A stretch of DNA of 64,000 nt from Moniliella sp. 'wahieum' (GCA_003971905.1 RSEE01000056.1:310001-374000); one strand, 5' to 3'. Positions 12,517-24,080 are shown, counted from the first letter of the stretch. The notes: generated from the sequence alone by a model not told the origin. Program-made: numbers and translations.

Positions 12517-13451
12517 TTTGGCGCCTATACATTCCAAAGACCTCTCAATGGCGAGGCCCCAAGTCCATATTGACCCATCGCAACGTAAAAAGTACCCTCG
12601 AAAACGATTGCAAATGAGTAGTAGTATAAAATGTAATACCAATAAATAACCCAGGGAGAGCGAGCATAATAGGAGCACCCTAGAGATTCGTCAGATACGT
12701 CACCCATGGATACGTCGACGACGTATCTGTTGACCTGCAAGGGGTGTGACGTCGCTGTGTAGTACTAGCACGAAGGAGGCAAGTCAGTACGTGTACTGAA
12801 GAGGCAGAGCTGCAGCTGATAGATGAGAACAACTTTTATTTTCCTTCTATAGACCACTACTTCGCTTTCATTCAGAGTTGCTTGGAGGCACTAACTTGGA
12901 TGAGTCGCGGACGACAGTACGTTAACCCATGGAGATGGGGATGAAGCCGAGCAGCCTTTTTCTACTGGTGGCGAGTTCATCGGTCTCTTTCCTATAGCTA
13001 CTCTGCTATATCTTTACACACTCGTAGACCAATTGGACAAGCCGTCATACGATTCTGGAACTGCGCTCGGAAGGGTGGTGTATATCCATACGACGAACAT
13101 ATCGTCCTCACCGCTATTGGGCTCGTCTGCCAGTCGGCTGATTTCCTTGTGGTCTGGCCAGTGGCATATGTGTTGAGCGTGAAGAAGGGAAAAAGCAGAG
13201 CGTTGCAGATATACGACTGTGGTTGTGGGGCAGGGGAGGAAAATATAAGCGATGAAGAGATTATTATTACGACCCAGAACCGAGATGCCCTTTTCGGCCG
13301 GATCGTCCACCGTCACGTGATGTACATTCCAGGCAGAGCGTTCCGCCTCGCCTTTGACGTCATGCGGCTGGCGCTGGGGCTGGCCAGGGCACCGGCTGAG
13401 TCGGATGTCTTGAGCCGGCGCGGCGCGGCCTGGCTTCTTGCTCTCCCCACC
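12517..13451. other. Intergenic region before the NRAMP gene
   Basis: It holds the 3' end of the coiled-coil gene and the promoter of the metal transporter. No coding region is supported; the long minus-strand frame covering 13014-13796 is antisense to NRAMP exon 1 and has no protein-like features. Confidence 0.5.
13312..13321. promoter_or_regulatory. CACGTG palindrome upstream of NRAMP gene
   Basis: GTCACGTGAT is identical in all ten bases to the copy at 4968 and lies 131 bp upstream of the NRAMP ATG at 13452. Confidence 0.5.
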
Positions 13452-15378
13452 ATGCCTGGCCAACCCACCCAGGGCTGGCCCCAGCCACGCCGAGCGCAAT
13501 GGCGCACGCGCCTTGCCCACTGCCAGACCGTCCTCCAGCGCCACTGGCTCTTCGTTGGCCCCGGCATGCTCAGCGCGACGGTAAGTGGCCCCTGTGTCCC
13601 TGTGTCCCTGTGCCCCTGTGCCGCCTTGCCCGCCGCCCCTGCTCTGCCTGCGGACGATACTGACGCATCCCCTCTCTTCCATGCCCTCAGGGGTACATTG
13701 ACCCCGGCAACTGGGCCGCCTCCCTCTCGTCGGGATCCTTGACCGGGTACAGCTTGCTGACCGTGTGCCGCCTCGCTCTTTGCTGTGCTGTTGCAAGTCC
13801 TCAGTGCCCGGCTGGGCATTGTGACCGGCATGGACCTGGCCCAGGCCGCGCGCGCCTACCTCCTTACCGGGCGCGCCGACCGTCTGGCCAAGAACGAAAG
13901 CGAACAGGACATCTCCACCTTGCGTGAGCGCGCCTCTTTCTCTGAAGGGGATGGAGAATCCGCCATGCGACCCTGTGGGCGCTCTACATCATCGGAATTG
14001 AGCATCATCGCAACTGAGTTGGCTGAGATTATGGGCTCAGCCATTGCCTTGAACCTGTACGTCCTCTTCCTTTCCCTGTTCCTGTTCTCCTCTCCTCTCC
14101 CTCGCCGGCTGCCACCTCCTTTCCGACCCAACCCATTCGGCTCAAGAGGACTGACCCCCATGACGGTATGAGACAGTTATTTCCCTTTATTCCGCTCTGG
14201 GCGGGCGTACTGCTCACGTCGTTGGACGTCTTTGGCCTGCTCCTGCTCTACCGGCCTGAAAGGGGCCCACCACGGCTGTTTGAGTTGCTCATTTCCATCC
14301 TCGTACGTTTTCTGTCTGTTCCCCTGCCTTTGGCCGGGGTGGATGGCTCGCACCTAACCTCCTTACCCACAGGTCTTTGTCGTGCTAGGCTGCTTTGTTG
14401 TGCTCACGGTCCGCGTTGGACCCGACTGGAGCGACGTGCTGGTTGGTTTCATCCCTTCCTCCGTCCTGCTCCAGCCACGACCGATTTTCCTCGGCGTCAG
14501 CATCCTCGGGGCCACCGTGATGCCCCATGCGCTCTTCCGGAAGCCACGTGGGCACGATCAACCGCCTCCCGGACGTTGTGGTACCCCCATCCTTGTCCAG
14601 GGGGCACAAGCAGAGGAGGAGGAGGAAGAACCAGAACAGGAACCGGAACAGGTGACGAAGACGAAGACGAAGAGGCCCACAAAGTCCCACTTTCGATTCC
14701 TGTTATCCGCCTTCACCTCCGTCATGCCAGTGCCGACATTATCGTTTCCTGCTCGGGTTTGCGATGGGAATCAATGCGTTGATCCTGATCGTCGCCGCAG
14801 CTGCGTTCTACCGCCCCGACAAGGGCAGTGGCAGTGGCGAGGTGGGCGAGGTGGGGGACCTGTTGATGCGTATGCGTGTTGAAAACGTACCTGGGCCAAG
14901 GCTCAGCTACCGCGTTTGCCATTGCGCTGCTTGCGTCGGCCCAGTGCTCCTCCATCACCGTCACACTTGCTGGCCAGATCATCTCGGAAGGGTTTGTACG
15001 GTGGAAGATTCCGCCTCTGCAACGCCGCTTGGTCACCCGGCTCTTGGCCATCGTACCATCCTTTTTTGTGGCTGCGGCGGTGGGACGGAGCGGGCTGAAC
15101 GAGATGCTGATCGTGTCGCAAGTGGCCTTATCGATGGCACTCCCGTTTGTCACGCTCCCTTTGCTCCTGCTCACATCGTACAAGCTGGTGATGCGGATCG
15201 GCAAGCGACGGTCCCCATCGGAGCAGCCCGCGACCGACTCGACCGAGCACACCGCGCTGCTTGCCCCAGCATCCGACTGGGTCTCGTTTGCCAATCCGTG
15301 GTGGATGGATGTGCTGTCGTGGACGACGTTTGTAGTCATTTGCGTGCCGATGGGTTTGTGTTGGCCACGGGCGGGTAA
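13452..15378 (+). CDS. NRAMP/Smf divalent metal transporter
   Basis: A proton-coupled importer of Mn2+, Fe2+ and related ions (Nramp/Smf family), expected in the plasma or an internal membrane. ATG 13452 opens a 43-codon exon ending HWLFVGPGMLSAT. Exon 2 begins GYIDPGNWAASL, carrying the family DPGN metal-site motif of helix 1. Helix 6 is visible as GATVMPHALF with the conserved M-P-H. Later helices include FAMGINALILIVAAAAF and AGQIISEGF. Introns are 13581-13690, 14057-14176 and 14303-14372. Frame changes occur near 13770, 14535 (just after the MPH motif) and 15350. An Asp/Ser-rich loop of low complexity lies at 14590-14700. The last readable frame ends FVLATGG at stop 15376-15378. Family identity is certain; ion preference is not deducible. 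Confidence 0.88.
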
Positions 15379-16579
15379 GGCCCACGTTGCCACGACCTCG
15401 ATGACCGAGCCCACATGCCAGGGCGGTCAGCGGTCAACGTCAACTTGAACACGAAAGGATACATGTTCACCAGATGCACTTGGCGCGTTGGAGGGGGTAG
15501 CCATTGGACGGTCCACCGGCTTGGCGATAGATGGGGTGAATTTGATGCCGCGTCGGATTTGTTTGGGACAGGGTGCTTGGTTGACGAATGCATACCGGAT
15601 ACCCTTGAGAGATGATCAATGTTGAAAATTACATTTGTTCAGACTCATGTCGCATGAGGACCAACATACAAATGCGGGCAATGGCAGTACGCGTTCAACC
15701 TTTTAAAAGCACCGGTCCATCAAGTGTTCCTCGCGGTTATGTGCCTCACGCCTTTTACTTGAAGCACCCAGGGGCGCGCTTGATCATTAAATGGACCCGT
15801 GGACTTTTTCAATGCTACCCGTGTTCCTCAGCGAGCGTGGAGTTTCCTTCGCCTGTGCCGCCGGCGCAGGAGAATCCTTTTTGGCGTACACTGGTGCCGG
15901 TCGGTAGCTGCCAGCGCCACTGTAACCCATTCGATGCTTGAATAAGGTCTTACCAACGGTGTGTTCAACTAGAAGATGCTTATTGCCGATGGATGTGGCC
16001 GGCTAGGCGACCACTCTGCAGCTGACCCGTCCACCACGCTCTCAGATATCCCATTGCACTCGTCCCAGCCGTCGTCGAGGGTTACAAAGTGCCACGTGCC
16101 ACCTGGCCCTGCAAGAAGGAGCAAGCGCCTTTCCCATGCCTACCAGGGATCATACATGTCCGAAGTCGAACCGGTTGGACACAGTCGATAGATACCCAAG
16201 AGAGAAGGAACGAAAAGATGCAACAGCAAGATAGCAGAAACCGCAGAAGATAGCAGGCCCGAACCAGCGAGCCCAGCCCTTCTGCCCTGGTCGGAAGGAG
16301 GGGGAGGGGAGGAGGGGGGGAGGGAAGGCACCACCTACCCAAGCCAATGTGCTTCAAGCACATCTCCCTATCCGGCCACGACCCAAATCGAGCCCGCCAC
16401 GCGTGCACCCTCGTCGGGGTTCAATATTCAATGGCGAAAGGGAGCGACCGAGGGGCGGTAGGACGAAGGAGGGGCACGAATGCCATTGTCAGGCGAGGAA
16501 GGAAGGCGTTGGATCGGGCTGGAAACCTGGACTGGTCGTCGGTCCCTGCCCAACCGTTTTTCCGTCGACGCGTTCATGC
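15379..16579. other. Intergenic region, no gene seen
   Basis: Short frames only. A purine-rich G/GA tract lies at 16288-16330. It is probably the 3' flank of the NRAMP gene and of the minus-strand repeat-bearing region that follows. Confidence 0.4.
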
Positions 16580-17500
16580 GCGGAGCGATCGCCGGCGGGT
16601 TGAGTGATGGCAGGCGCGGCAGGTCCAGCGACGCTCGACGGTGGCCCGGGGTGGAGGAAAAGTCAACTGCCTGGCGCGTCCGATCCTCCCCCGCCTTGGC
16701 GTACCCGTACCGCTACCCGTAGCTGTAGCCGTAGACACTTTCCACCCGCCCGCTAATTCTTTTCGTGCAGCCCGCGCGGCCGAGGTGGAGTTGGAGCGCG
16801 GCTGAATCGTCGGTGGACGCAGCGAGGAGACAGGCGGCAGACCTTGGATCGAGGCGCGGCGATGGCCCGGAGTGGAAGAGAAGTCTACCTCCTTGCGTGC
16901 CCGGGGAGGGGTGGGGTGGGAAGCGGAAGCGGTACGGTTCGTCGGCCTCGAAGTTTCCTGTGGCGGGGAGGAACTCGAACTGGTGCGTGCCATACGCGCA
17001 TGGGCACCGTGCTGGTCAGAGTGAGACTTTGACGACGCCGTGCCTCGGCCGCTCGGTTGCTCCGCGGTGGCACATGCGGCTGGCGTAACGATACGGGCGG
17101 AGGCACCACTTGGCCAGTCCGTTTGTGCCCGGGTGTCTGCGACAGGCGTTAGTGGTTCAGCCAAACACGAGAGGGGAGACGGCAAAGATAATGGAGGAGG
17201 AAGAGGAGGAGGAGGAAGGAGAGAAGAGAGAAGAAGAAACCGTACGTAGAAGAAAAGTCAAATGGCTTGCGATCCCTAACTGGGGTCGGCGACGGCATCG
17301 TGGCGCGAGCCCGACTTGCGCGCCGCACTGGCCCTGGTTTCCCGGGCGGGACAGAGGGTGCGGCCAAGCCGGTACAGTGACTTCTAGAGAACGACGTTTG
17401 TGGCCGGGGTGGTACTGTAATCGACCTCTTTGCGTGCGCGAGGCGGCTCGGTGGCCTGGCCGGCCTGCCACCCGATGAATGGTAGAGGCGCGGCGGGAGG
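16580..17500 (-). repeat. Repeated D[FY]S[ST]TPGH[KR]R motif block (likely coding)
   Basis: Read on the minus strand, four diverged copies of one peptide motif occur. They are [18 protein letters not shown] near 17430; RKPFDFSST near 17250, continuing after an apparent intron as TPGHKRTGQ near 17135; RKEVDFSSTPGHRRASIQG near 16890; and RQAVDFSSTPGHRRASLDL near 16665. Each is followed by a Pro-rich stretch of the form LPPVSSLRPPTIQPR. Between copies the text is Ser/Thr/Pro-rich and the reading frame changes. The RRAS(I/L) and RRS(L) cores match the consensus for protein kinase A. The block lies directly downstream of the NDPK-like gene on the same strand. It may be its C-terminal part, beyond the stop at 17507, or a separate gene. 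Confidence 0.55.
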
Positions 17501-17506
17501 CACGGT

Positions 17507-18684
17507 TCATGCGTACTTGACCGTGGGAGGCGCAAGTGACGACGGGTGCGGGACCGGCGCTTTGGGCAGACCAGAGATACCGACATTCGTGCTGTCGGAG
17601 GTGGAACTGGTGAGGCTCGGGGGGTGCGGGTGCGCGGCTTGGGCGGGAGCGGGATGCCCATGCGGAGCATGGCTGCGCGCGACAGACGCGGTGTGATGCT
17701 CGGCTCGTGCAACGACGCGGGCACCGAGCGCGCGCGAAACGTTCGCGCCTGCGCCAATGGGATCTCCTCGTCCGGCTCCGAGGGGTGTCGACCTGGGCGA
17801 TTTCTTCCAGCTCAAGCGGCTCCCCCGTCGCAGCTAGGTACGCACGCCCTTCGTCGTCGTACGCAATGTCGTCCGCGTCAACGTACAGTGTCTCCTCCGT
17901 GTACTCGTACTCGTACTCGTGCTCGTGCTCATACTCCAGCCCGTTCGCAGAAGTGGGCGAGGGCTCGTCGTGGGCAGAGGCAAGCACGACCCTTGCCTCT
18001 GGTTCGGGTTCGGGCTCCCGTTCGGGCGCTGGTGGCAGTGCTGGAGCTGGTTCTGGGTGCGGTGTGGGCTCCAGTTCCAGTTCCGGTTCTGGATCGGGCT
18101 CTGGCTCTGGTTCGAGTGTTGGTTCAGGGGTTGGTTCGGGCGTCGGGTCGGGGGTGGGTTCAGGGACTGGTTCGGGACCGTTGGACGCGGCGATGGGGGC
18201 AGGCTGGGCGTGGAGGTGGAGCGGGGCGACGGCAGCGGCCGCCGGGGCGCTGCTGTGGGCGTGGGCAGGGAAGAGGAGGGCGACGTGGTCGGCCGCAATG
18301 GCAGCCGGGGCGCGTAGAAGGCGTCGGTACCATGGAGCTGGCGCAGCGGCGGCTGGCCATCGGGGGGCGGGTTGGGCGGGGAGGAAGGGGGCACGGCGGG
18401 CGCGTCTCGCAGGGGCCGAGGAGCTGGTGGAGGAGAAGAGAAGGGGAGGTGGCGGGGCGGGTGCTGGCGAGTAGGACGCAGTATGCGGGGCCCGGGGCGA
18501 GGCCCGGGGTGGGCAGGTGGGGGTCGAGGGCGGCGAGGAGGGCCACGTCGTCGGCGGACAGGGTGGCGGGCTGCTCGTCGGCGATGGCGAGGCCGGCACG
18601 CTCGAGGCGGCGGAGGATGGCGAGGCGGTGGACCTTGGCGGCGCCGCGGCGGAGGACGAGGACGGTGTGGTCGGCGGCGGGCAT
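17507..18684 (-). CDS. NDPK-like domain protein with Glu/Pro-rich tail
   Basis: The N-terminus (ATG 18684) reads [20 protein letters not shown]. It has the beta-strand/helix order of nucleoside diphosphate kinases: HTVLVLRRG, then [12 protein letters not shown], then [10 protein letters not shown], then LLHQLLGP. The segment near 18330 reads [13 protein letters not shown], which aligns with the family active-site motif (N-x-x-H-G-S-D), so the catalytic His appears kept. [11 protein letters not shown] matches the strand that follows. Frame changes lie near 18425 and 18310. The C-terminal half is a long run of EP/TP dipeptides, then alternating Glu-Tyr/Glu-His, an acidic stretch, and a Pro-rich end (APPTVKYA) at 17507. 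The Lys of the usual IKPD entry is Arg-Arg, so kinase activity is uncertain. No orthologue name can be given. Confidence 0.6.
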
Positions 18685-18859
18685 GCCGGGGAGGGCGGTG
18701 GGGGTGGGGTGGGGGTGGGGGCAGCATCATGCTGAATGCTCAGCGAACGCACGGGCAGGAGGGCGGCGCAGGCGGCTGCTCCACATGCCAGCCACCGCTG
18801 CAGGGGGAGCACAGCGGAGCCAGCCTGCGCCAGCACGGCGCCTGTCACCTGCCGCCTGT

Positions 18860-19045
18860 CACGTGTCAGGTCACTGCCACCGTCACAATCACACGTAGCA
18901 TCACCGGCGCCCGCGCCCTGCTGCCCCCCCCACACCCGCCCGTGCTGCTGCTCGTCCCTTGCAGTCATCCATCTGCATTGCATTGCATATTGCATTGCAT
19001 TGCATTGCATCTGCATCCCCCCCGCAGCCTCCGGCGTCACGTGAT
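18860..19045. promoter_or_regulatory. CACGTG boxes between tcd and NDPK-like genes
   Basis: CACGTG occurs at 18860-18865, and GTCACGTGAT at 19036-19045. The first lies 176 bp upstream of the NDPK-like start at 18684. Confidence 0.45.
18974..19016. repeat. TGCAT pentanucleotide microsatellite
   Basis: TGCAT is repeated three times, then four times after an AT, then once more after a C. It lies between the 3' end of the tcd-like gene and the NDPK-like promoter. Confidence 0.9.
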
Positions 19046-19133
19046 ACTGATATCCCCGCTCGACGCTACTTGACAACGCACACATACATCGCCCACCCCC
19101 CCACTCGCTCGGCAGTCGCATCCCATTCGCCTC

Positions 19134-20914
19134 CTACAGCTCGTGCGCCCGGCGCAGCACACGCTCCCGCTCGCGGCACTGCTCGACGCGCCCGCGGCGG
19201 CCTCCCCCCACACCTGCACCGGCGACGCGCCCTGCTTGAGCACCTGCGCCTCGTGCACCTTGCCCTGCTCGCGCGTGAACAGCGCCACATTGTGCCACGA
19301 CAGCGGCAGCGTGCTGTCCCAGCGCAGCAGCACGCCCTGCGCACGTGCTGGAACGGCGGCACGACACTCCGCCCCGAAAACAGCTCGTCAAACATCTCCT
19401 GCACATCCTGCAGCGAAAACGGCAGCGCCTGGCTGCCGCCCGTGCGCTTCTCCGACAAGAGCAGGTCCATGTGCAGCTTGTCGTACATCTTGCGCCGCCG
19501 CTTGTGCGCCAGCGGCTCCATCCCATGCCCCGCGATCGCACACAGAATGTACGTCGCCGCCCGCCAGCCCAAACATCGCCGGCAGCGGACCCAGCACAGG
19601 CAAGATCCGCACACGGAACTGTTCCAGCGGACTCAGCTCATGCGCGTTCCCAGCCGCATACTCTTCCTCGCGGCAGCGGCAGCAGCGACACGGTCGGTTT
19701 CTCCGTGCTGTACACCACGGGCAACATGAACCGTGGCACGGCCTCCGCGGCGGAGCCGAGACGACTCGTTGTCTTCTCCTTGTTCTCCTTTGGGGCGCCT
19801 CTTCCCAGACCGGAGAGCGCGTCGGGCGAGAGCTCGGTAAGCGACGGACGTTCGGACGCCTCCTTCTCCTTCTCCTTCTCCTTCTCCTTCTCGCGCGGCT
19901 GCTTGGACTTCTTGACGGCTGGGGGTAGGTGCTGTTTGGGCGGGAGTTCAGGGATGCCCATGGCGCGCAACCTGCGCCGGACCGAGGCCGCCAAGGGGTC
20001 TTCGGAGGTATCGGAGATGTCAGAAATTTGGATGCGCGACGGATCGGCTTTCCCGCCCGCGCCCATCGAGGCAAACACGGGCACTTTTTCCCGGTAGCAG
20101 TACGCCAACAGCGCCACCTTGGTTTCAATGTTATCGATCGCGTCCAGCACAAAGTCGGGGCGGTCCTGGCCTGGCGCGGCGGCGCCGGGCGTACCTTGGT
20201 CCGCAGGCAAGGGCGTGAGCAGCAGTCGCTCCGCCTCGTCGGCACGGTACACCTCTACCATCGGTTCTACCTTGGCCCAGGGAGCGATCTTGGCAAAAAA
20301 GTCGGCGCAGCACTCGACCTTGGCCGCCCGACATCCGCCAACACCGCACACGCGTGCCGGTTCAACGACGATAAGATACTTGGTCAAAATCAATCAGCCG
20401 GATCCGGCCCACTCGGACCGAAGCAGCATCAGCGCCGCCCACGAGCCTACCCCGCCAGCACCGACGACAACCACGTACGAGCGGCGCAACTTGGCCATCC
20501 CTTCCTCGCCTAAAAACGCATAGTTGCGCGCCAACTGTTCCCGCAGCAGATCTTCGTCCCACTCGCCCCGCTGCGCCGCTGCGGCCAGCGCACATCCGCG
20601 TCGGCCGAGGCTGAGCCCGCCGGAGGCAGTGCAGCAGGTAAGTTGGTGAGGTACTTGGGCGAGGCGTGGTACCCATCTGGCTGGGCGGGGTCGGGCCCAG
20701 CTGGGAGCGAGCGAGAAGGTTAAGCTCGGTGCGTAGGCGGCGGCGCACGAGACGGTGGTAGTACAGCATTGCGCCGGCCGTGGCGACGGAGGAGGTGGCG
20801 ACCAGGCCGAGCACGACGAGCTGCACGCGTTCCGCAGCGCACGGCTCTCCTCCTGCGCGGGGGGGCGTGGCTGCCCAGCAGCAGACGCAGCCAGAACGAA
20901 GGAGCGTCCGACAT
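19134..20914 (-). CDS. tRNA threonylcarbamoyladenosine dehydratase (Tcd1/TcdA family)
   Basis: An E1-like enzyme that uses ATP to cyclise t6A at tRNA position 37. In yeast, Tcd1 and Tcd2 sit at the mitochondrial outer membrane. Starting at ATG 20914 there is a hydrophobic N-terminal anchor (VVLGLVATSSVATAGAMLYY). Then come EQLARNYAFLGEEGM, the nucleotide-binding SYVVVVGAGGVGSW, IRLIDFDQVS, DFVLDAIDNIETK and VPVFASMGAGGKADPSRIQI. The C-terminal part contains ATYILCAIAGHG and DVQEMFDELFSGRSV. A Lys/Glu dipeptide run (19858-19900) interrupts the catalytic region as a low-complexity insertion. Frame changes are seen near 20860, 20620, 20390, 19665, 19590 and 19330. The end is taken at stop 19134, after RRAHEL. 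The family is clear; which paralogue is not. Confidence 0.85.
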
Positions 20915-21178
20915 GAGGAGCGAGCGAGCAGGGAGTAGCGGCAGCGGCTGCGCTGTGGCTGGGGCTGGGGAGTGCTGCTGGGTTGGTGGGTGGGGGTGGG
21001 GTAGTGCGGCCGACGCCCGTTGGGAAGGGGAATCTGCCGGGTGCAGTCAAGCTGCGTGCTGGGCGTGACGTCTCAGCAGGCCACACGGGCGCGCTGCCTG
21101 CGCTAGGCTGGGGCCATTCGGCGAGGGAAAAAAATACGTGCAAAAAACCGAGATTGAAATTGCAAGGCAGGAGCCCGT

Positions 21179-21192
21179 CACGTGAGCACGTG
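21179..21192. promoter_or_regulatory. Two CACGTG boxes upstream of tcd-like gene
   Basis: CACGTG at 21179-21184 and again at 21187-21192, 2 bp apart and about 265 bp upstream of the start at 20914. Confidence 0.5.
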
Positions 21193-21455
21193 AGCCACCA
21201 AGCGCCAGGGCCAAGTATATAGACGCTGCTCTGCTGTGGGAATGCGTGCCTGGCGGGGCGGGGTATTCTTCCCCGCGCTGATCTACACCACCATGCGCCA
21301 GCTGGTGGCATCCGCAGTCTCCTGTCCAATCACCTCTCCGTCTCCCCCTCGTCTGTACCACCGGGGTACGGGGGCGTGCAGGCCAAAGAATGCCATTCGG
21401 ATTCACATTGCCTATAGTACTGTATCGCACCGGTGGGGGGGGGGGCACAGAAACC

Positions 21456-24080
21456 TTACGCTTGCGCCTCCTCCTCCTCCTGGGGCACCAGCACGACCAA
21501 CGGCGTGCCCTGGGCGACCAAGTCGCCCTTGGCCAAGGGAGCAACCGAACGAACGACGCCATCGCGCGGGCGCGCAGCACATGTTCCGTCTCTCATCGCT
21601 TCCACTACCACTAGCGCATCGCCCTGCTTCACCTCGCTCCCCGCCTCCACGTACACCTCCACCATCCGACTCGGCATCGGACTCACTACCCGCCCCCCCT
21701 CCCCCGAAGTAGACGGCGCCGTTTGGCCCACCCACGACGGCGCAGGCACCAGCAGGTCCACTTGCGTCTCCTCCCCCTCCAGGTGGGGCAGCAACACGCT
21801 CAGCTTCTCGCCTTCCTCTTGCAGTTGCGTTGCGGTCCGAGGGCCGAACCAGACGGGGGAAATGGTTTGGCCGTGCGGTTCAGGTGCGGGTTCGGCTCCA
21901 GATCCAGATCGCGCGGCAGACGGCGAGGCCAAAGAGAGCAGCGTAAGACGTACCCCGACCGACGCCGGGGCACCTAGACGGTCCGCTTGGTCCGTCTCGG
22001 CTGGTTCAATCTGCTGCACATGTACCTGCACCCAGTCCGACTCGTCTCCCGTACCACATGCACGTCCACCCGCTCCGCACCCTCCACGGGAATCTCCACG
22101 GTTGCCTCGGTCTGACGGAGGGGATCGCGCAAGGTCGTGGTCCACGTGTTGGCCTGGGCTGAGTTACGAATCCCGTCAGCGCCGTACTGGCACGCGAAGC
22201 CTGCAGCTGCGGCACCCAGCTAGCTACCGCTGCTACGAGCGCAGCGTGGAGCGGGACAGGCTGCGCTTGCAGCGGCGGTAACAGCTCCGCACCGTGCATG
22301 GCCAAAAATGCCGTTTCTACCTCGCCGCGTACCAGGGCCGGGTGGCGCGTGAGGCGCGTGAGCAACGCCAAGTTGGTGTGCGGTCCGACCACTTGACACT
22401 GCACCAGGGCATGGTGTAAGCGCCGTAACGCATCCTCCCGGTCTGTGCCGGTCGCAATCACCTTGGCGATCATCGGGTCGTAGTGCACGCTCACCTCGTC
22501 GCCCTGTTGCACCCCGGCATCGATCCGCACCCCTCCGTGCCGCAGCGAGGGCGGGACCGGCGCGCCCACTTGTCCGCGCACCGCCACTTCCGGCGCGGGT
22601 ACGTCGTCCCGGGCAAGGCGAGGTGGAGCAACGGGCCGGACGAAGGTAGGTAGTCCCCGCGCGGATGTTCGGCGTAGAGACGCGCTTCGAACGCGTGCCC
22701 AGCTAGGTTGGCCACCACTTGGGCTTGCGTCAGCGGTAACGGACGCCCAGCGGCGACTTGGATTTGGAGCGCGACTAGGTCGACGCCTGTAATGGCTTCC
22801 GTCACAGGGTGTTCCACTTGCATCCGAACGGCAAGAGAGACTCAGGTCAGTACCGGCACTGCAGAGGAAGAAACGCACGCGGGGGAGGGGGTACGAAAGA
22901 CCAGAGATGGGGAAAGCACAAAAACCAACCAACTCACCTTGCAAGCGCGTGTTCATCTCACAAAAGAAAAACTCTTCTGGATTGGTCGCATCCAACAAAA
23001 ACTCGACCGTGCCTGCAGCGGCCTTGTACCCAGCCGCCTGGGCCGCCTGCACCGCCGTCGTGCCCAGGCGATCGAGCAGGGCCGGGTCCAAGCCGGCGCC
23101 GGCGCTTCCTCCAACACCTTCTGGTGCCGGCGCTGGGTACTGCAGTCGCGCGTGCCGAGGTGGACGGTGGTGCCGTTCGCATCCGAGATCACCTGTACCT
23201 CCACATGCCGCGGGCGGGCCAACCAGCGTTCGAGCAGGACACGCGGATCGCCAAAGCCAGCTTGGGCTTCGCGTTGTGCGGAAGCCAACAGGGCTGGGAA
23301 CTCGGCTGCGGACCGAGCTACTTTCATGCCTTTTCCGCCGCCTCCGGCCGTGGGCTTGATCAAGATGGGGAAACCGATTTGGTGCGCTTGGTCCAGCAGG
23401 TACTGCGGGTCTTGCTCCGCGCCGTGGTAGCCAGGCACGCACGGCACGCCCGCAGCTTGCATCAAGTCTTTGGACGCTGACTTGCTGCCCATGGCCGAGA
23501 TGGCATGGGCGGGCGGACCGAGGAAGACCAGGCCGGCATCCTGCACCCGCGTGGCAAACTCGGCGTTTTCCGATAAAAAGCCGTAGCCCGGATGGATCAT
23601 TGACGCGCCCGTCGCGAGCGCAGCTTGGATCACCTTGTCCATCAACAGGTACGAGTGCGACGACGGTGCCGGTCCCAGTCGCACAGCCTCGTCGGCCATC
23701 TGCACAAACTGCGCACTCGCATCCACATCCGAGTACACCGCCACCGTCTCAATGCCCATCGCACGACAGGTCGCCATCACCCGACACGCAATCTCGCCCC
23801 GGTTGGCAATCAGGATCTTGCTCGGAAGCGGCGCATGCCGATCCAGCGCCACGGTACCGCCGGCCGTGCTGGGCGCCGACGGCGCAGGGGGGCGGGGGCA
23901 GAGGCAGAGGCAGAGGCAGCGGAGGCGGAGGCGGAGGCCAGGAGGAGGCGAGGCGGGCGAGCGGGAGGGGGGTGCAGCGGCGGGGCGCGGCGGCGGGGCA
24001 GGGCGGCGGCGGGGCAGGGGCGCGGAGGGGGCGGGGGCGTGGCGGGGCAGGCGGTGGGCGAGCGGGCGGGCGGGGAGCAT
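21456..24080 (-). CDS. 3-methylcrotonyl-CoA carboxylase, biotin-bearing alpha subunit
   Basis: Mitochondrial enzyme of leucine breakdown that carboxylates 3-methylcrotonyl-CoA with the beta subunit. The ATG at 24080 opens an Arg/Ala/Pro-rich targeting peptide ([15 protein letters not shown]). The biotin carboxylase part follows: [29 protein letters not shown], the ATP-grasp [28 protein letters not shown] and EMNTRLQ. An intron at 22817-22937 (donor GTGAGT) splits this from [26 protein letters not shown] and [11 protein letters not shown] fit the methylcrotonyl rather than the propionyl type. Frame changes occur near 23105, 22610 and 22160. The C-terminal biotinyl domain ([20 protein letters not shown]) reads EAMRDG where EAMKxE is expected (see findings). 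The stop is TAA at 21456. Confidence 0.9.

Noticed and set aside
13014-13796. 260-codon minus-strand open frame
   Set aside because: It is antisense to NRAMP exons 1 and 2, which carry the DPGN motif; the minus frame has no protein-like features.
17546-18898. 450-codon plus-strand open frame, Arg/Gly/Val-rich
   Set aside because: It is the antisense shadow of the NDPK-like gene, whose minus-strand reading has conserved motifs; the plus frame is monotone and has none.
21433-22281. Plus-strand frame over the carboxylase gene
   Set aside because: Shadow of the conserved minus-strand biotin carboxylase.
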